DNA of 64,000 nt from Notamacropus eugenii (lineage: Eukaryota; Chordata; Mammalia; Diprotodontia; Macropodidae). Of this stretch, positions 25,369-40,200 are shown in pieces. The translations under genes and the position numbers were made by a program. Location: positions 240,972,069-241,036,068 of the forward strand of contig NC_092874.1 in NCBI RefSeq assembly GCF_028372415.1. The letters are read 5' to 3'. The notes below the pieces were generated by a model. The model searched no databases. It was given only the letters and a program-made list of their open reading frames with translations, and had not been told where the DNA came from. The stretch's first letter is position 1, and every line of letters starts with the position of its first letter.

Positions 25369-28300
25369 CTCTGCTTCTACATCCTCCCTTCTTCTCCCCC
25401 CTTCTCTTTCCCTTTCCCTTTCTCTCTGTTTCTCTCTCTCTTTTTCTGGTTTTCTCCTATCTAACCATTCCTTCTGAGTCTCTTTTGCTGACCATCATCG
25501 ACATCACACTCACTATCTATGAATGGACACCAAGGCTCTGTTCTGGACCCTCTCCCATTTTTTCTCTATGCTTTCTCATTTGATTATCCTATCTGCTTTC
25601 ATGAGTTCACTGACCATCTATCTCTATGAAGATGATTCCCAGATTGACATATTCATCCCTCTCTTGAGCTTCATCCAGTTCACATCATCAGTTACCTATT
25701 TGACATTTAGTTCCAATGGTTCCCTATTACATCTAGATTCAAATATAAATTCTATCTGGCATTCAGAGTTCTTCACAACTTGACTCCTTCCTATGTGTTC
25801 ACTCTCCTTACATATCACTCACCCTTCCAAGAACTCAATGGTCCATCCACCTTGGCCTTCTTGCTGTTCCTCAAACATGACACTCCTTCTTCCATTCCCA
25901 TTTGACCTTTGTACTGATTGTCCCCCATATCTAGAATGTATTCCTTCCTCCTGCTTGGCATCCATGTCTTCCTTCAGCTCCAACAATATTGAGTACAGAA
26001 GACCTTTCTTGATGCCCCACCCCCTTCTAGTGCTTTTCTATCCATGGTTTCCTTGTGACTACTTTGACTGTGTCTTGTAAGTGATTTCAGTATCTGTGTA
26101 TATTCTAATTCCTTAAGGGCAAAGATGGTTCATTTTAGACTGTGTATACTCAGTGCTCAACTTGTAAAAGGTTCTTCATAAATGCTTATCATTTGATTTG
26201 ATAGAAATAAGGAGAAGTTTCTGTCAAATACTCATTTGTCTGTGAAAAAAATAACTAAACATTATTCACAGGGCTTAAGATTTGCTTGGCAGGCCATATG
26301 ACAGACAGTCAAACTTCCAACATGATGATAGTGAATGAATATATGAATGAATAACCGGAGATGAAAAGACATGAGAGGAAAAGAGGGAAAAGGAAATCAT
26401 TAAATTTATATATGTACTAACAAAAACCTAATGAGTATGGATCTTAGTCTATCTCTAAGATTGTCTAACTTTCTGCTCCCTCTTCATGACTAAATATTTT
26501 CTTATATGATGAAGTTTTAAGAGTTGGAGTGGGATGGAGGAAGAGTATCCTCCACTCCTAAATTGAATCAATCAATGAGATGTATGAACTATATGTGAAC
26601 AAGGTCTAGATATCTCTCCCCAATCAATCAATTAAAGACATTTCAACTGGATGAAACAGGCAGTATGTTAGAACTGGCTGAAGAAAACCAGTTCGAAACC
26701 CAGCATTCAAGTGTCTGGCCAGCATATCAGAGAAAGCAATCCAACCAAGACCTTGAGAGGGAATCGTTTGAGCCAGAGAAGGGGATAAAGCCTCTGTCTC
26801 TTTCCTTCCTTCCACCTTGACCATAGCATGACCTTGTAGAAGACATCTCCAGTCATCTTGATCTGTATCTTCAGATGACTCTGAAGGAGAAAGTAAAGCT
26901 GGTGACTTTGTACAGCCCTCCCTCACTTAAATCCAATTCACTTTCAAGTCACACCATTATCTTCCTGATGTCCTTGTCCTCTTTGAGAATGAAGGACAGG
27001 CAACAACAGCATGACCTTGTGAACTTTGAAGCGTCAAAAGATTTGGACTTTTCATTAGAATCTTAGCGGTATTCCAGGAACAGCAGTGACTAGTAGTAGT
27101 GTCTGTATTTGGAGTCAAGGACAAACAAAATAACCCAAAAGAAAGGCGGCTGCAGGATCCTATAAGTAACCAAATTGTGAGAGCTATATCCTACCTAAGG
27201 AAAATATCTTAAGGATTCCAACAAAAGAATTTGTAAGAGTTATAAGTTACCCATTTGCCACATGTACACTAAATTTTTTTTAAAAAATTATTTTCAGTGA
27301 ACAAAAATCTGCTTTGTCTCCTCACCTTCCTCCATCATCAAACAAAAAAAAAAAACAAAAAAGGAAAGGAAAAACAACCACCACTACCTTGTACCAAATA
27401 TTCATAGTTAAGTAAAACAAATTCCCACATTGGCTAGGTCCCAAAAAATATGTTTCTCAATCTGTACCCTGAATCCATTATCTCTCTGTCAAGAAGGGAG
27501 GGAGTATGTGTTCTAAACTTGAACCTAATTTCCCCTGGGATTCTATATGTACCTTTTGGAAAGTATGTCACAGACTTGTTAGGCGAGGCATGTTTGTACC
27601 AACTGTTCTTATTAGTAAATACCCTTTTGCTAACTAAGTCTGTCTAAATAATAGTTATTGACTGATAATTATAGGGAGAAGGCTAATAGCGGGGGCTCAT
27701 AAACATTAGAACTAGAAAACCACCCTTCAGCCCTTGGACTCTTGTGGATCCCTGAAGAAACAAGTAGCAAGTTGCCCTCTGGGAACTGATACAATTCCCA
27801 CTGATACAATGGGAATTGGAAGGTTGAACTTCACAGTCTGGGCTAAACAGTATATGTAGAAAACAGCATTTTAGAATTCAGGAGAAAGCCTTCAAACGAA
27901 ATTAAAAATTTATTTAATTTTAATGGATGATCTAATTGTTCAGTTCATATTTTGCTTTTGTTTAATAAATTACTACTGTAGCCTCTTTAGACAGGACATT
28001 GATATTTTGCTAATAAGCCATACAAACAGCTGATTAGGTATGTAAGGTTAGGGATTTTTGTTGTCAGTTAAACACCCTCATACTTACTGTGGGTGGAAAA
28101 CTTTGCAGAAGGGACATTATCCAACTGATAGCAAACTTCCTAGATCCCAATCCTAGGTCTCCCTAGAAAATTCAGGAAAAAAAATGTAATATTTATGGAA
28201 TTAAAGCGATAGTCAATCAACTGCTACTCCTTGAATTAGTTAAGAATGATATTGTTTTGCTCAATTTTCATAATTAACATTTTTAACAATCCAAATACAG

Positions 28301-31016
28301 CAAAGATCATCAATGTGGAGAACTCCTGGTGTGAAAAAATCCCTTCACCAATAAAATGGAGCAACTGCTCTCTCTTAGAAGTTATTGGGAGCTACCCAAG
28401 ATAAGAAGGGGTTCAACCATTTGCCCAAGGTCATTGTGTAGGCTGTTCTCATGATTTTACTCTGCATCAATCCACTTAAGTCTTTCCAAGTTTCTCTGAA
28501 TTTTTAAGTCATCATTTATTACAGCAAAATAATGTTCCATTTGATTGTTTTTCCAATTAACAGATGCTCACTTTGTTTCCAACTCTTTGTTACAACAAAA
28601 TATGTTGCTGTACATAATTTTATATGTATAGGTCCTTTCCCTCTGCCTTTGACCTTAGGGTCAACCGATGCCATATATGAGATTTAAACACAGGTCTTCA
28701 TTATTCCAAGACCAGTATGATCTCTACTATGCTACCCCACCTCCTTTATTTTTTTTTTTAATGTTTACAATGGAAGTTTATTTTTTTTTTATTTTTTAAT
28801 GTTTAACAATCACTGCCATACAATTGAGATTTTATCCCCCCCCACCTACCCCCCACTACCCCCCTCCCTCCCCACGACTGCATACAAGTCTGTATAGATT
28901 CTACATATACTTTCCTATTGAGTATATTTTCACTATAGTCATGCTATGTAGTCAGACTAAAATAAATGAAAGAAATCGTATAACAAATCAGAACATGATA
29001 CACAAACACATACACATACATAAACATGATCTGCTACATTTTGTGAGTGACTTCCATATTTCTTTCTTTGAGTGTGGAAGGCATTTTGCCTTGAGAACCA
29101 CCTTTGGGATTTTTTTTTTATAAGAAGTTTTTGCGTTATTACAAAATTCCAAGTCTACCAGAAAAAAACTCTCACACACTGTGGTTGTTGCTGTGCACAA
29201 AGTTCTCCTGGTTCTGCTCCTTTCACTCAGCATCAGGTCATATAAGTCCTTCCAGGCCTCTCTGAAGTCTTCTTGTTCATCATCTCTTATGGCACAATAG
29301 TACTCCATTACATTCATATACCATAATTTATTCAGCCATTCCCCAATTGATGGACATCCCCTTGACTTCCAGTTTTTGGCAACTACATAGAGTGCTGCTA
29401 TAAATATTTTTGTACATGTGGGACCCTTCCCACCTCCTTTAAAAAGAGCAACTCTTATTAAAATTCAGTTCTCAGTTTTAATAATAGTTTTGTTTTTGTT
29501 TTTTTACCATGGTAGAGAGCATACTGAACTTGGGACAATGTAAAGGAAAATGACTGAAAGATACCCTAACTCTGATCAGTCCAGTAACCAGTCATAACTT
29601 CAGCACACAGATGGTGAAGCACGCCTCCCCACCGTGCAGCAGAGAGGTGAAGGACCAGAGGTGCAGAACGACACACATTTTTCAGACACATTCGATGTAC
29701 TGATATCTTTTGCTTGACTATCTTGGTTAGTTACAAGGGAGGGCTTTTCATTTTTGATAGGGGGGAGGGGGACTTAATAGGAAGTGATAGAAATGTGAAA
29801 AAAGAAATTTGAAAATAGCAATAAAATACTAAAAATGTAGAGAAGAAAGTTCAGGAGGGTACGCAAAGAAGGTAATTTCATTACTACCTTGCTAAATATA
29901 AAATAAAATTTCATTTTTAAAAAAACAGACTTTACACATTAGAATATCCTAGTATCCTTTTTGATCTGCTTTATACTTGGGGTGTTTTTTGAGTATTGTT
30001 AAATTAAAAGGAATGGGCAAGTGAGCCCACCCCCATTGGAGATTCCTCTTCACACATCAATTTCTAGTATTCTCCTTGTCTCTTGTAAATGTTACATGAC
30101 TTTGTTAAAAAGACAACTTCCCAACCAGGAGGGATTTAGAAAATCAAGCAAACCTTACCTGTAGAGAAACAAGCAGTATTTCATATAGGAGAGCAATTGC
30201 TGTATTTGTGTATTCCAGCATAAGCCTCTGTAACTGGAACAAAGAAAAATAATCAATACAATGTCATGAACCAGTAATTTTAAGTGAAGGCAGGATGCAA
30301 GGTCAGAATGTGAAAATAATCCCTTGGCCTATACTCAGGCTCTCTCATTCACTCTCCATGCATGCATGTGCATGTGCATATACATGTACATATAGGTAAA
30401 TTATGTACATGCACTCATTTGTGTACTGTGTATATATGTGCATATATGTCTCTGTGCTTTGAAGGTGCTCTGTGCATATATGTGCAAATGTATGTATACA
30501 AACAGGTGTGTATTATGTGTTCATATATGTGTATACACATATGTAGGTACATTGTTGTCTTCCTTCATTTTTGAAGAGGACTGTGACATCAGGGAAATGA
30601 TGACATGAATTGCAGTTGACTTAGATTTGAGTGAGGGAAGGCAGTGTAAAGTCACCGGCCTCACTTTCTCCTCCTGAGCCATCTGGGTCCAGTGGCCAGA
30701 TATTCATCAGGATGACTGGAGATGGCCCAGGATGCAATGGGAGACCTTGGAGACCCTGGCCTTTTTAGACTAAGGTCTTTTCAGGTTCTCATTTTGAGGG
30801 AGGTAATGCCCATTCAGTGAAAAGGCCCCATCAAGGGATGGCCCTTTAATTAGGAAAAAAGAGAAAAAGATCAAGTGTGGAGGGGAAGGCCCTCAGGGTT
30901 GCTGTTCCAAAGAGAAACAGTTACCATTGACATGAACTCTAAGGCAGGAGGGCCCAAAATACAGTCATTACTTGGAGCTTGGGGAGAGTGAAGTGGGTTT
31001 AAGGTAGAAAGAAAAA

Positions 31017-31099
<83 letters not shown>

Positions 31100-31181
31100 G
31101 AAGGAAGGAAGGAAGGAAGGAAGGAAGGAAGGAAGGAAGGAAGGAAGGAAGGAAGGAAGGAAGGAAGGAAGGAAAAAAAAA

Positions 31182-31212
<31 letters not shown>

Positions 31213-34200
31213 TATTTTTAAAAGATAGTTGAATTGCCCTGAGATGTGAACTAGGTCAGAAGATGCTGCAACTCTAGATAATTTTTCTTTCCTACTGAGT
31301 TCTAATGTTCATAAGAGAGTGTATCCAATGAAGAACATCTATGGTCATCTAGTCCAATTCCCTTTTTCAGATGAGGAAACCCAGGCCCAGGGAGGAAAAT
31401 AAATGATTTGCTCAGGTCATATAGGCAGTATGTGTCAGAGGTAAGGGTTTTTGTTGTTCTTGTCATTTTTACCTGTACAGGTGATTTTATAGGTGTAGGA
31501 AAACTCTCAGAAAATAAACTCCCTTTAGCAATGGAGATCAGTATTTGGTTGTGTCATTTACAGTCATAAAGTTGACCATGGCTCTGAGAAGTTAAGGGAC
31601 TTCCCTAGGGATCACATAGCCAGTAGGTGTCAGAGGCAGAACTCCAACAGAGACTCTCCTTTAGTCCTATAGTCCTATATCCTCTACTCCAGGCTGCTTT
31701 TTCAAGGCTTTTTTTTTTTTTAAAGGAGCATTAAGTTAGATTGGACCTTGGATTTTGCTAATTCAGATGTCAAGTACTTAGCTCACTATTGAGTGATTTG
31801 GGATAAGATCTTTGGTAGAAAAAAAAAACAGAACTCTCAACAGATAAGAAACTTGTTTGGTCAAAACCACCAGATATCTGATCCAAAAATCAAGCTGTCT
31901 TTATTAGGATCCATTTGCTCTGCTGATTAAAGATAAATTGCTGCACTCAAAGAGAGGAAGGTGTTTATCCTAAATACATAATAAACCTTCTCAGTTGTTT
32001 AGACCATTATCTTAATCTTAATAATGGAGGAGGTCTAGTCTTAACTTCATTTACTCCTCAAGGACTTTGAACCATAATGTCAATTATATCTTAATATCTT
32101 ATCACACTGGAACCTTTACCAAAAATCTTGTTAAGGTCATGTTTTAGAATCACTAATGTAGGTTTGTTTTTTAAAAGTCTGTTCATGGACTAGCTCCAGT
32201 GGACTGATATTACTTTTTTTTTTGGTTGTTTAGAACTTGAGTTTTCAGGCAAGGCTGGAGAATTTTGCTTGAAACTCTTAGGAAACTGACCTGGCCCTGC
32301 ATGACTCCATGAAGTGCAGATTTGGTCCCAGAGACCATCTGGAACTAACTGTGTTCTCTCTCAAAGAACATTACTAAAAATAGTTTGTTTTTAATGATTA
32401 AACACTCTAACGAAGTCTTCTGTAAACCATGTAAAATGCATAGAATATGTCAATGACATAGCAATCTCATTGTAAGTCCTGAATTCAGTGACCAAAAAGT
32501 TATGAACTTAATATTATTAACTCTTTCCCAGGTCCCAGGCTCTGTGAAAAGAAGCATATATATGTGAGACAAATATAATATGTCTCATCCACTCCAAAAA
32601 TGTTTTGTCTCACCTCAGGATCGAAGGACATCTCTACTAAAGATGAATCAGCCACAAACTGGATACCAAACACAGGACATGATTTGGGAATTTCAGGTTC
32701 ACTAATTAAAATTATCAAAAGAGTAATTAATGATCCCCTGTAAAATGCATAAAAGGGAAATAATGAGTAAAAATCCGTACTCAGGTAAGGTTCAGAGATG
32801 ACTACAAGTACTGATAACTAGTATTTATATAGAAATTTAAGGTTTTCAGAGCTCTTTACAAATTTATCTTATTTTAACCTCACAACAACCCTGAGAGGTA
32901 GGTGCCATTATTATTCCCATTTTACAGAGGAAACTGAGGCAGGAGGCCTTAAATGTCTTGCTCAGGGTCATAGAATTAGTAAATATGTGAGGATTTGAAT
33001 TCCTGACTCTGGGCCCAATGTGTATATAAGAAATTAGCCATACCCAAGACTACTACATTTCTTCTAGGTCTTCCTTTCTCGGATACATGGACAGAGAGAT
33101 ATGGGATACCTGCTAAAGAAGTGTTTGTTATTTAACATAGAAAAAACAAGTAAAGTAGAATTCTATAATCTGAGGGCTAGAAAAGAGCCTTGGATTTCGA
33201 GTCAGGAAATCTGGGTTTGAATCACTGATCTCCTATTCACAAGGTCACAACGTATGACACTGGACAAATTGTGCGACATCTCTTGGTCTCTTCATCCTCA
33301 TCTATAAAATGGGATATGGGGGACTAAATGACATCTAAGATCCCTACCAACTCAATGTGCTATGACACCATTAGTAGGACTGACTCTTATTGAAACTATG
33401 GAGTGATACACCAAACAAGGAGGAAAGTAGGTGGTACAGTAGATAGAGCACCTAACTTAAATTAGTCTGGAAGACTCGAATTCAAATCCAGCATCAGACA
33501 TTTATTAGCTGTGTGGGTGATCCTGGGCAAGTCATGTAACCTCCATTTGCCTCAGTTTCTTCTTTTGTAAAATAGGGGTGATAACAGCACCTACTTCCCA
33601 GGGTTGTTGTGAAGATCAAAGGAGATAATATTTGTAAAGTGCTTTTTAAGCCTTAAAAATTATCTTATACATGCTACCTACTACTATTATTATTTTTATG
33701 AGATTTTGGGTGATTTGCATTGTAGGCATTAGTGAAACTTTACTCATAGGATGCTATGAGTTCCAGTAAATGTAGAAGCACAAAAAGAGAAGACGCATTT
33801 GCTAAAACCAATTTGAACAACCATTCTCCTAGAACAAATATGGAAACTGAGACATTGGGGAAATTGTGACATCCCTAGTGTAGAGGTATAACTGGGGTTC
33901 GTAATTGGGAAACTTTACCCCAGAGTGCCAATATAGGGGGGAGGAGAAAACACTCATTCCCCACACACACACAGCCAACTCAAGGTCTGTCTTCACTCAG
34001 TGCAGCACTGATGGGATTGTACCTTATCTGGAGCTGACAACTCCTATCATGCAATCTGAACTGTGACTAAGGATGAATAAAGATGGCAGCTCCTCTGCCC
34101 TTCTCGTCAGCAGGTAGACTCAAGGTATTCTGGGGTCTTTGCTCTCTCACTCCCTCCCCAAGAGAATTAGCTCCACTCTGGCCCAATGTCACACTAGTTA

Positions 34201-37200
34201 GTGAGTTAGAGGTATGGCTAAGACTAGCACCAAGGGTGTTCTGGAGCCAGTTCAAACTGGCTAGGAAAACTGTTAGTTAAATTATCACTATGAGCATTTA
34301 TTTACACATCAGAAATGGGCAAACACTACAAATCAAAGCTTGGCTTATTGTTTTATTGATTGTTTAGACTTAAATGATAGGAAAAAATGTTAACAATGTA
34401 TATAAAACTTAAAATTGTGTCAAGCAAGCATTTTGCCATAGAGAGCTGATTATTAAATAGATATCAGCACACAGCCCGACCAGACCAAACTTTCTTACTT
34501 CCCAGTCCAGTGTTTTGTCTAGTACCATTTTGTCATAGGAGTGTGCTAGAAAACTATGCCCTTTGGTTAAAACAAAGAATAAGCCAAAACATATGCTCAT
34601 ATTAATATATAAGGGATAATATACATAGATGTCCAGTGTGTGAAAGTAGGCCATTTGAAAAATTGGGTGTTTAGATGTAAATTAATGTTCTAAAGGAAAT
34701 AGTTAAGAATTATCCACTATAGTCCAAGGGTGGGGAACCTGTGGCCTCGAGGCACATATGGCCCTCTAGGTCCTCAAGTGCAGCCCTTTAACTGAATACA
34801 AACTTCACAGAACAAAGCCCTTAATAAAAGGATAGTAATTTACTATACGCATTTCTTTCATATTAGAATAAAACATACTTTTAGTTCTAGAAATAATCCT
34901 TGCGTAGTAATAACTACAAGATGATCCCACTCTAATTTTCTAAACACTTTTTTGTTAATAGCAGTTATATACTGATGAGTTACACACTGATGAATCTAAA
35001 TTTTAAATGGAGATACAATTTCTACTTCCCCCTAAAAAAGAAAGACTAATCCTTATATCTGGATAAGTTGCAAATTTAGGGCTAAGGCGGGGAAGTTGAT
35101 TTGGTTTCCACGACACCATAAGATTATACCTGTGGTAATCCTGAGAGATATATGTAAAAAGACTCAAAGATCATAGCTAAAATAAAATATTCAAATGCAA
35201 CTAGTGAAATTTGTAAATGAATGATAGTTTTATTTGCATTTATTCAAATAGTACTTAATCTTAAAAAAAGCTCTCTCTCTTCAAAGGGGAGAAATTCTAA
35301 ACTTAGGCTGACAGATGGATGAATGAAATTTTAATTTAAATTATAATTTTCCTAGAGTTTTAGAGCCTGAAAATAGGGATTACTGTAGAATCCCTCCCTC
35401 ATACACAATGGTTTGATACTCTTATAGCTAATTGAGAATATTCTTATTTTCAAAGTATAAAAATAAGAAACATAGAAGAATGTTTTTATAATTCCCATCT
35501 TGGCGGGTAATTCTTACATCCACTTAATATAATCTGTGTTATATTAGACATTTACTGCATATGGCTAATGAGTGACAGTATTGCACAGCATTAAAGGACT
35601 TAAAGTCTGAAAGCCTTGGGTTTGAGTGCTGCTTATCACATATATTACCTGTGCAGACTTGGGCAAGTCACTGAATCTCTCTGTATCCCAAGCAGCTCTC
35701 AGAGACTAAAAATGACAGAGTAGTTGATGTTATATACCTGAGTTGCTATAGTTCATCTTTGGAGGGAGTTTCTCTACCCAGGAGTTTCCTGCATAATTGC
35801 AATGACAAGTTCAGACCCTCCCTCTTTACCGCCTCTCAAAAATTTGATGTTATATTGATATAATTTGACACTTAGTACATCCAGATCTTTAATTACAAGT
35901 AAGGATCCAGAAAGAATTCCATAGATTGGAGAAAAGGGCTTAAGATAGTGGAACTAATAAAGTCCACACCAATGGGAAATTCTTGGAAGAGGTCAGTGAG
36001 GAGGTTGTGAGGTGTGGATTTGTTTCAAGAGGACTTTTTTCAAGCTTAAATAAAAGAACAAAATAGTTCAACAGTGCCACTATATATAAAGTAGAAAGCT
36101 TTGGCAACAGTCTAGATGTGGGATAAGAAAAAGATGGAAGTCAGAAACGATAGTGAAAATCCCCCGTTCAGAGGGATTCCAACAGCAATAAGGAATTAAA
36201 AAAGAGGACTGTTTTGAGCAAGGATCCCCATGAGGACCCCCCAGAAATCATGGATGACCTGGGCAAGGTTTCTGATGTTCTCTTCCTCCATCTCTGGTGC
36301 AGACACGTAAGTACGTGATAACTGAGGAGCAAGAAGGAATAACAGAGAGAAACCCTAAACTGATACCTTTCAGGTTTATGTGAATTGATGCAAAGCAAAC
36401 AGAATCAAGAAAGTAATATGCATAGCTACAGTAATATCAATTTTGAAAAACTAAGCCTAAAACCGTATGATTATAATCAATCAATAAACATTTCTAAAGT
36501 ACCAGCTATGCACCAGGCATTGCACTAAGAGCAGGGGATACAAAAAGGCAAAAGACAGTCCATGCCCTGAAGGAACTTACAACCTAGTGGGGGAGATGAC
36601 ATGCAAACAAATATATACAAAATAAGTTATATATTATATATATATATATAAAATTAAGAAATGATTAATAGAAGGAAGGCAATAGAATAAAGAGGGATTG
36701 GGTAAGGCTTCCTATAAAAGATGGGATTTTAATTGGAACTTAAAACCAGTAATGATCAATCTAGGTACTAGAGGTAAGATTAAGAAAATGCACCTCACTA
36801 CCTTACTTGGGGAAGTGGGGAAAGGAGACAGGTATTTGGCACATGCCAGGGAAGAAATGAGAAAAGCACCTTCTTTCCTTTTGCTGGAGAGGTGAAGGAC
36901 TGACCTTGTGCCAAAGGTTGTACACTCATCAATCTGCCAGATGCCCTCCATGTCTTGGCTGGGTCTGGCTTAATTACCTTTCTTTGTTACAAAGCAAGGC
37001 TTGCCTGGTGGGGGTGAGAGGGGATGGTATATCCAGAAATGACTATGCCATGAAAATAAAAGGCATCAATAAAATTCTAATTAGTAGCAACAAAGAGAAA
37101 TCATACCCTCGGGACAGTCATAATAACATTTCAACTTCAAAACTGCCAAAGAATAAAAAGCTCAGTACAGTGACTAAAAAAATAATCTTCAAAACATGCA

Positions 37201-40200
37201 GACATACTTTCTGCCTTCTAATTCACACCCCAGATGCACCTATGAGAAGAATTCTCAATGAGACCCCTGGCTTTGAGTATAAGATGACTCACTCTATCTC
37301 TGCCATATTAACCAGATCAGTGCTTCTCAATTTTTTTTTAGTCTACTAAAAATGAAACTGACTTAGGAAAATATTTTTTCCTTTTAATAATTCAGAAAGA
37401 CATAGGATGCATCAATTAGCTTCTGGAAGTATGAAAAAGATGTTTCCTGTGCCATCACTAAAGACAAGGGATATCTAGAATCAAACCTGGGTTTTCAAGA
37501 GTCCCTTAAAGATAACAGTGACAGACTGATTAAGTGATACTGTTAACCCAGAAGCATAACCTTAAGATCCAGCAGAGGACATGTGAACAGAACCGGAGGG
37601 ATGAACTACATATGAACAGAGAAAGAAATTATCTATCTACAACAAGCACATTAATCTATGCAGTGTGTCCCAAAACTCTTAGTATAGTTTAAAACTTGTT
37701 ATTTTAAACATATATGTATTTTATAGCAGAATTTTTGAGGGTAGCAAAAATTTTTGACCAAGTGGATGCCCATCAATTGAGGAATGGCTGACCAAATTGC
37801 AGTTCTTGCAAATAGATTGTAATATTACCACCCACAAGAAACAACAAATATGACGAATTCAAGAAGCATGGAAAGATTTGTATGCACTGATTCAGAGTTA
37901 ATTAAGTAAAACTAAGAGATAACATAAAGAACAAAATTAATTAATTGTAATGGCCAATCTCTGTCTAGAGAAGTGATGATGAGAACTACTTTTCTTCTCT
38001 CGCTAGAGACGTGAAGGAATGTGGTATTAACTGTTTTTCTTTGTTAGAGACAAGGCTCAATATGTGAGGAAGGGGTGATTGGTTTGTCACCTTTTTTATG
38101 AAGCCTATTGAAATGAGAGAAATGATTATTAAAAAGTCAATTATTAGAGAGATACAGGGTTTTTTACCCTTCCTATCTCCTCAGTCTCTACTGGGTTAAG
38201 TCAGCTTCTGAAGGACTTTGCTGATAATGGGACTGGATTAACTTTCTCCTCGATCTTATTCACACCCCACCCAAGGGGGGAAGTCCATTGTGTTCTACTC
38301 AGTCTTGGGGGTATGGAGAGTATGTGTGTGTGGGGGGGGGGGGGGGGGGGTTGTAAGACCCTTTGTCTAGATTGCCCCAGGCTGGGGGTGGTCTGGCAGT
38401 GAGAGTGATCAGTCACAGTTCCCTAGCCCCTCATTAGAGTGAGTCCACCTCTCGTTGTAATATTTATTCTCTAGTTTCTTGTTAATGAATCAGAGTTGAT
38501 TGCTACCCTCAGGAACACCCAGTTTCCCAAAGGCACTGAGTGGGTCCAGTGAGGGGTCTTTGGCATTCAAGAGTGCCACTGACTCATTTTATTAATTACC
38601 CCTAGCATGATTGAAAAAATGATTAATTACCTAGAAATCACACCTCTCAAATTTTTTATACATCACAGGCTATGAATCCTGTCTTCTTAGATTTTGAAAT
38701 GCATAAAATAAAATACATAGGATCACCAAGGAATTCAATTATATTGAAATACAGTTATCAAAACATTTTTTTTTAAGTTCACAGCTCCCAGGTTAAGAAC
38801 CCCTGGTTTAAAGAAAGATGACTGGCTTAAAAACAAAAGGCAGATAAAATATTTTTAAAATGGGGAGAGGAGACAAATGTGTGATGGCTACAGGCATGTT
38901 GGCAAAACCCAAACAGGGTAAGGAGCTGCAGAAAGCTTTGAAAAGACTATTGAAAGCTCTCATACCACTGTCTCCAGAAATCTTCACCAAATCCTCACCG
39001 TTTAGCAGCTAAAGTGCTCATGCGTGATAACTCAGTCTCCGTTCCTCTGAACATCAGTCCCAGAGTCTGGATAATCTGAATACAAGACCTAAAAAACAAA
39101 GAAAGTCAAGAAGCCATGAAAACAGCCATGAGGTGGCTCTTTTCCCCTCCCCCAACTGTGAGCTCATTAGCCATCTATTACTTAATAATCCAATAAGCCT
39201 TAATACAATAGTTAAAATATCCATGTACAACAAAGATCATAACAGTATTAAATAATGCATTACCAGCATCATTTATTCTCCAGCACAAAGTTCCTTTGCT
39301 TTCCTTTTGATATGAATTAAAAATCAAATTTAAAAATTTGAGTTTAATTTTAAAATTAATTTTTCTAAATTAAAATTTTAAAAATCTAGAATTTTCCCAA
39401 GAGATAACTCACTCAAGTTGATCAGCCCTTTGGCTTTTATTTTGAAGTGCACTGGGATCCTGAGGTTTGGGCAAGTACTCATGAAGCTTGCTCACTAGGA
39501 AATAGTACAGGTCACTGGTCTGTGAAAGGAAAAGAGAAAGAAGACAGTCATTCAAGGAAAAAAATGTTCCTAGTTCTCTAGATATGAGATCTTACATAAC
39601 CAAGGACCAAGGAATGATTTGTCTTTTGATTAACTGAGACAATGAGATACAGTATATCCCGTGAAACACCAGCTCAACCAAACTGGAGGCCATCCTTTCC
39701 CAGAAACAAACTTACTATTTTTAAAACAGAGATAGTCTGTCTCAGTGGGAAAGAGTGAAGGCCTGGAAGGGGAGATCTGGCCAGAGAGATAATGTATGTT
39801 ATTGACAACTTTAAAGCCTAATACAAACGTCAGTTATTTGTATTATCAGGAGGCAGGGTGTCCTAGTAGAGAGAGGGGCCAGCCTTGTGGGCGGGAAGAT
39901 TTGCTTCTGACACATACTAGCTGTGTGACTATGAACGAGACATTTGACCTCTCAGACACTTGATAGATAAAAGACAGAGAGTGAAAGAGAGAGATAAATA
40001 GATAGATGGATGAGTAGACAGATATAGACCGAAGAGAGACAGAGACATACAAATAGATGATAGACATAGATAATAGATACATAATAAAAAATAGATGACA
40101 GACAGATGACAGATATAAACAGATAAATGGTAGACATACAGATAGATGATAGATATAGTCAGATAAATAGATAATAGACAAAAATAGACAGACAGAAAGA

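Noticed and set aside
25134-25583. 149-codon plus-strand frame as a possible gene
   Set aside because: It reads as degenerate L2 reverse transcriptase interrupted by a CT microsatellite.
28988-29317. 109-codon minus-strand frame (MNVMEYYCAIRDDEQ...) as a host gene
   Set aside because: It is the ORF2 end and 3' UTR of the L1 insertion with target duplication.
30871-31213. Minus-strand frames full of FLPS/FLSF repeats
   Set aside because: They are translations of the AAAG/GGAA microsatellite in all three frames.
36906-37349. 147-codon plus-strand open frame
   Set aside because: No recognisable domain, no splice borders, AT-rich lysine/asparagine composition typical of chance frames in intronic DNA.
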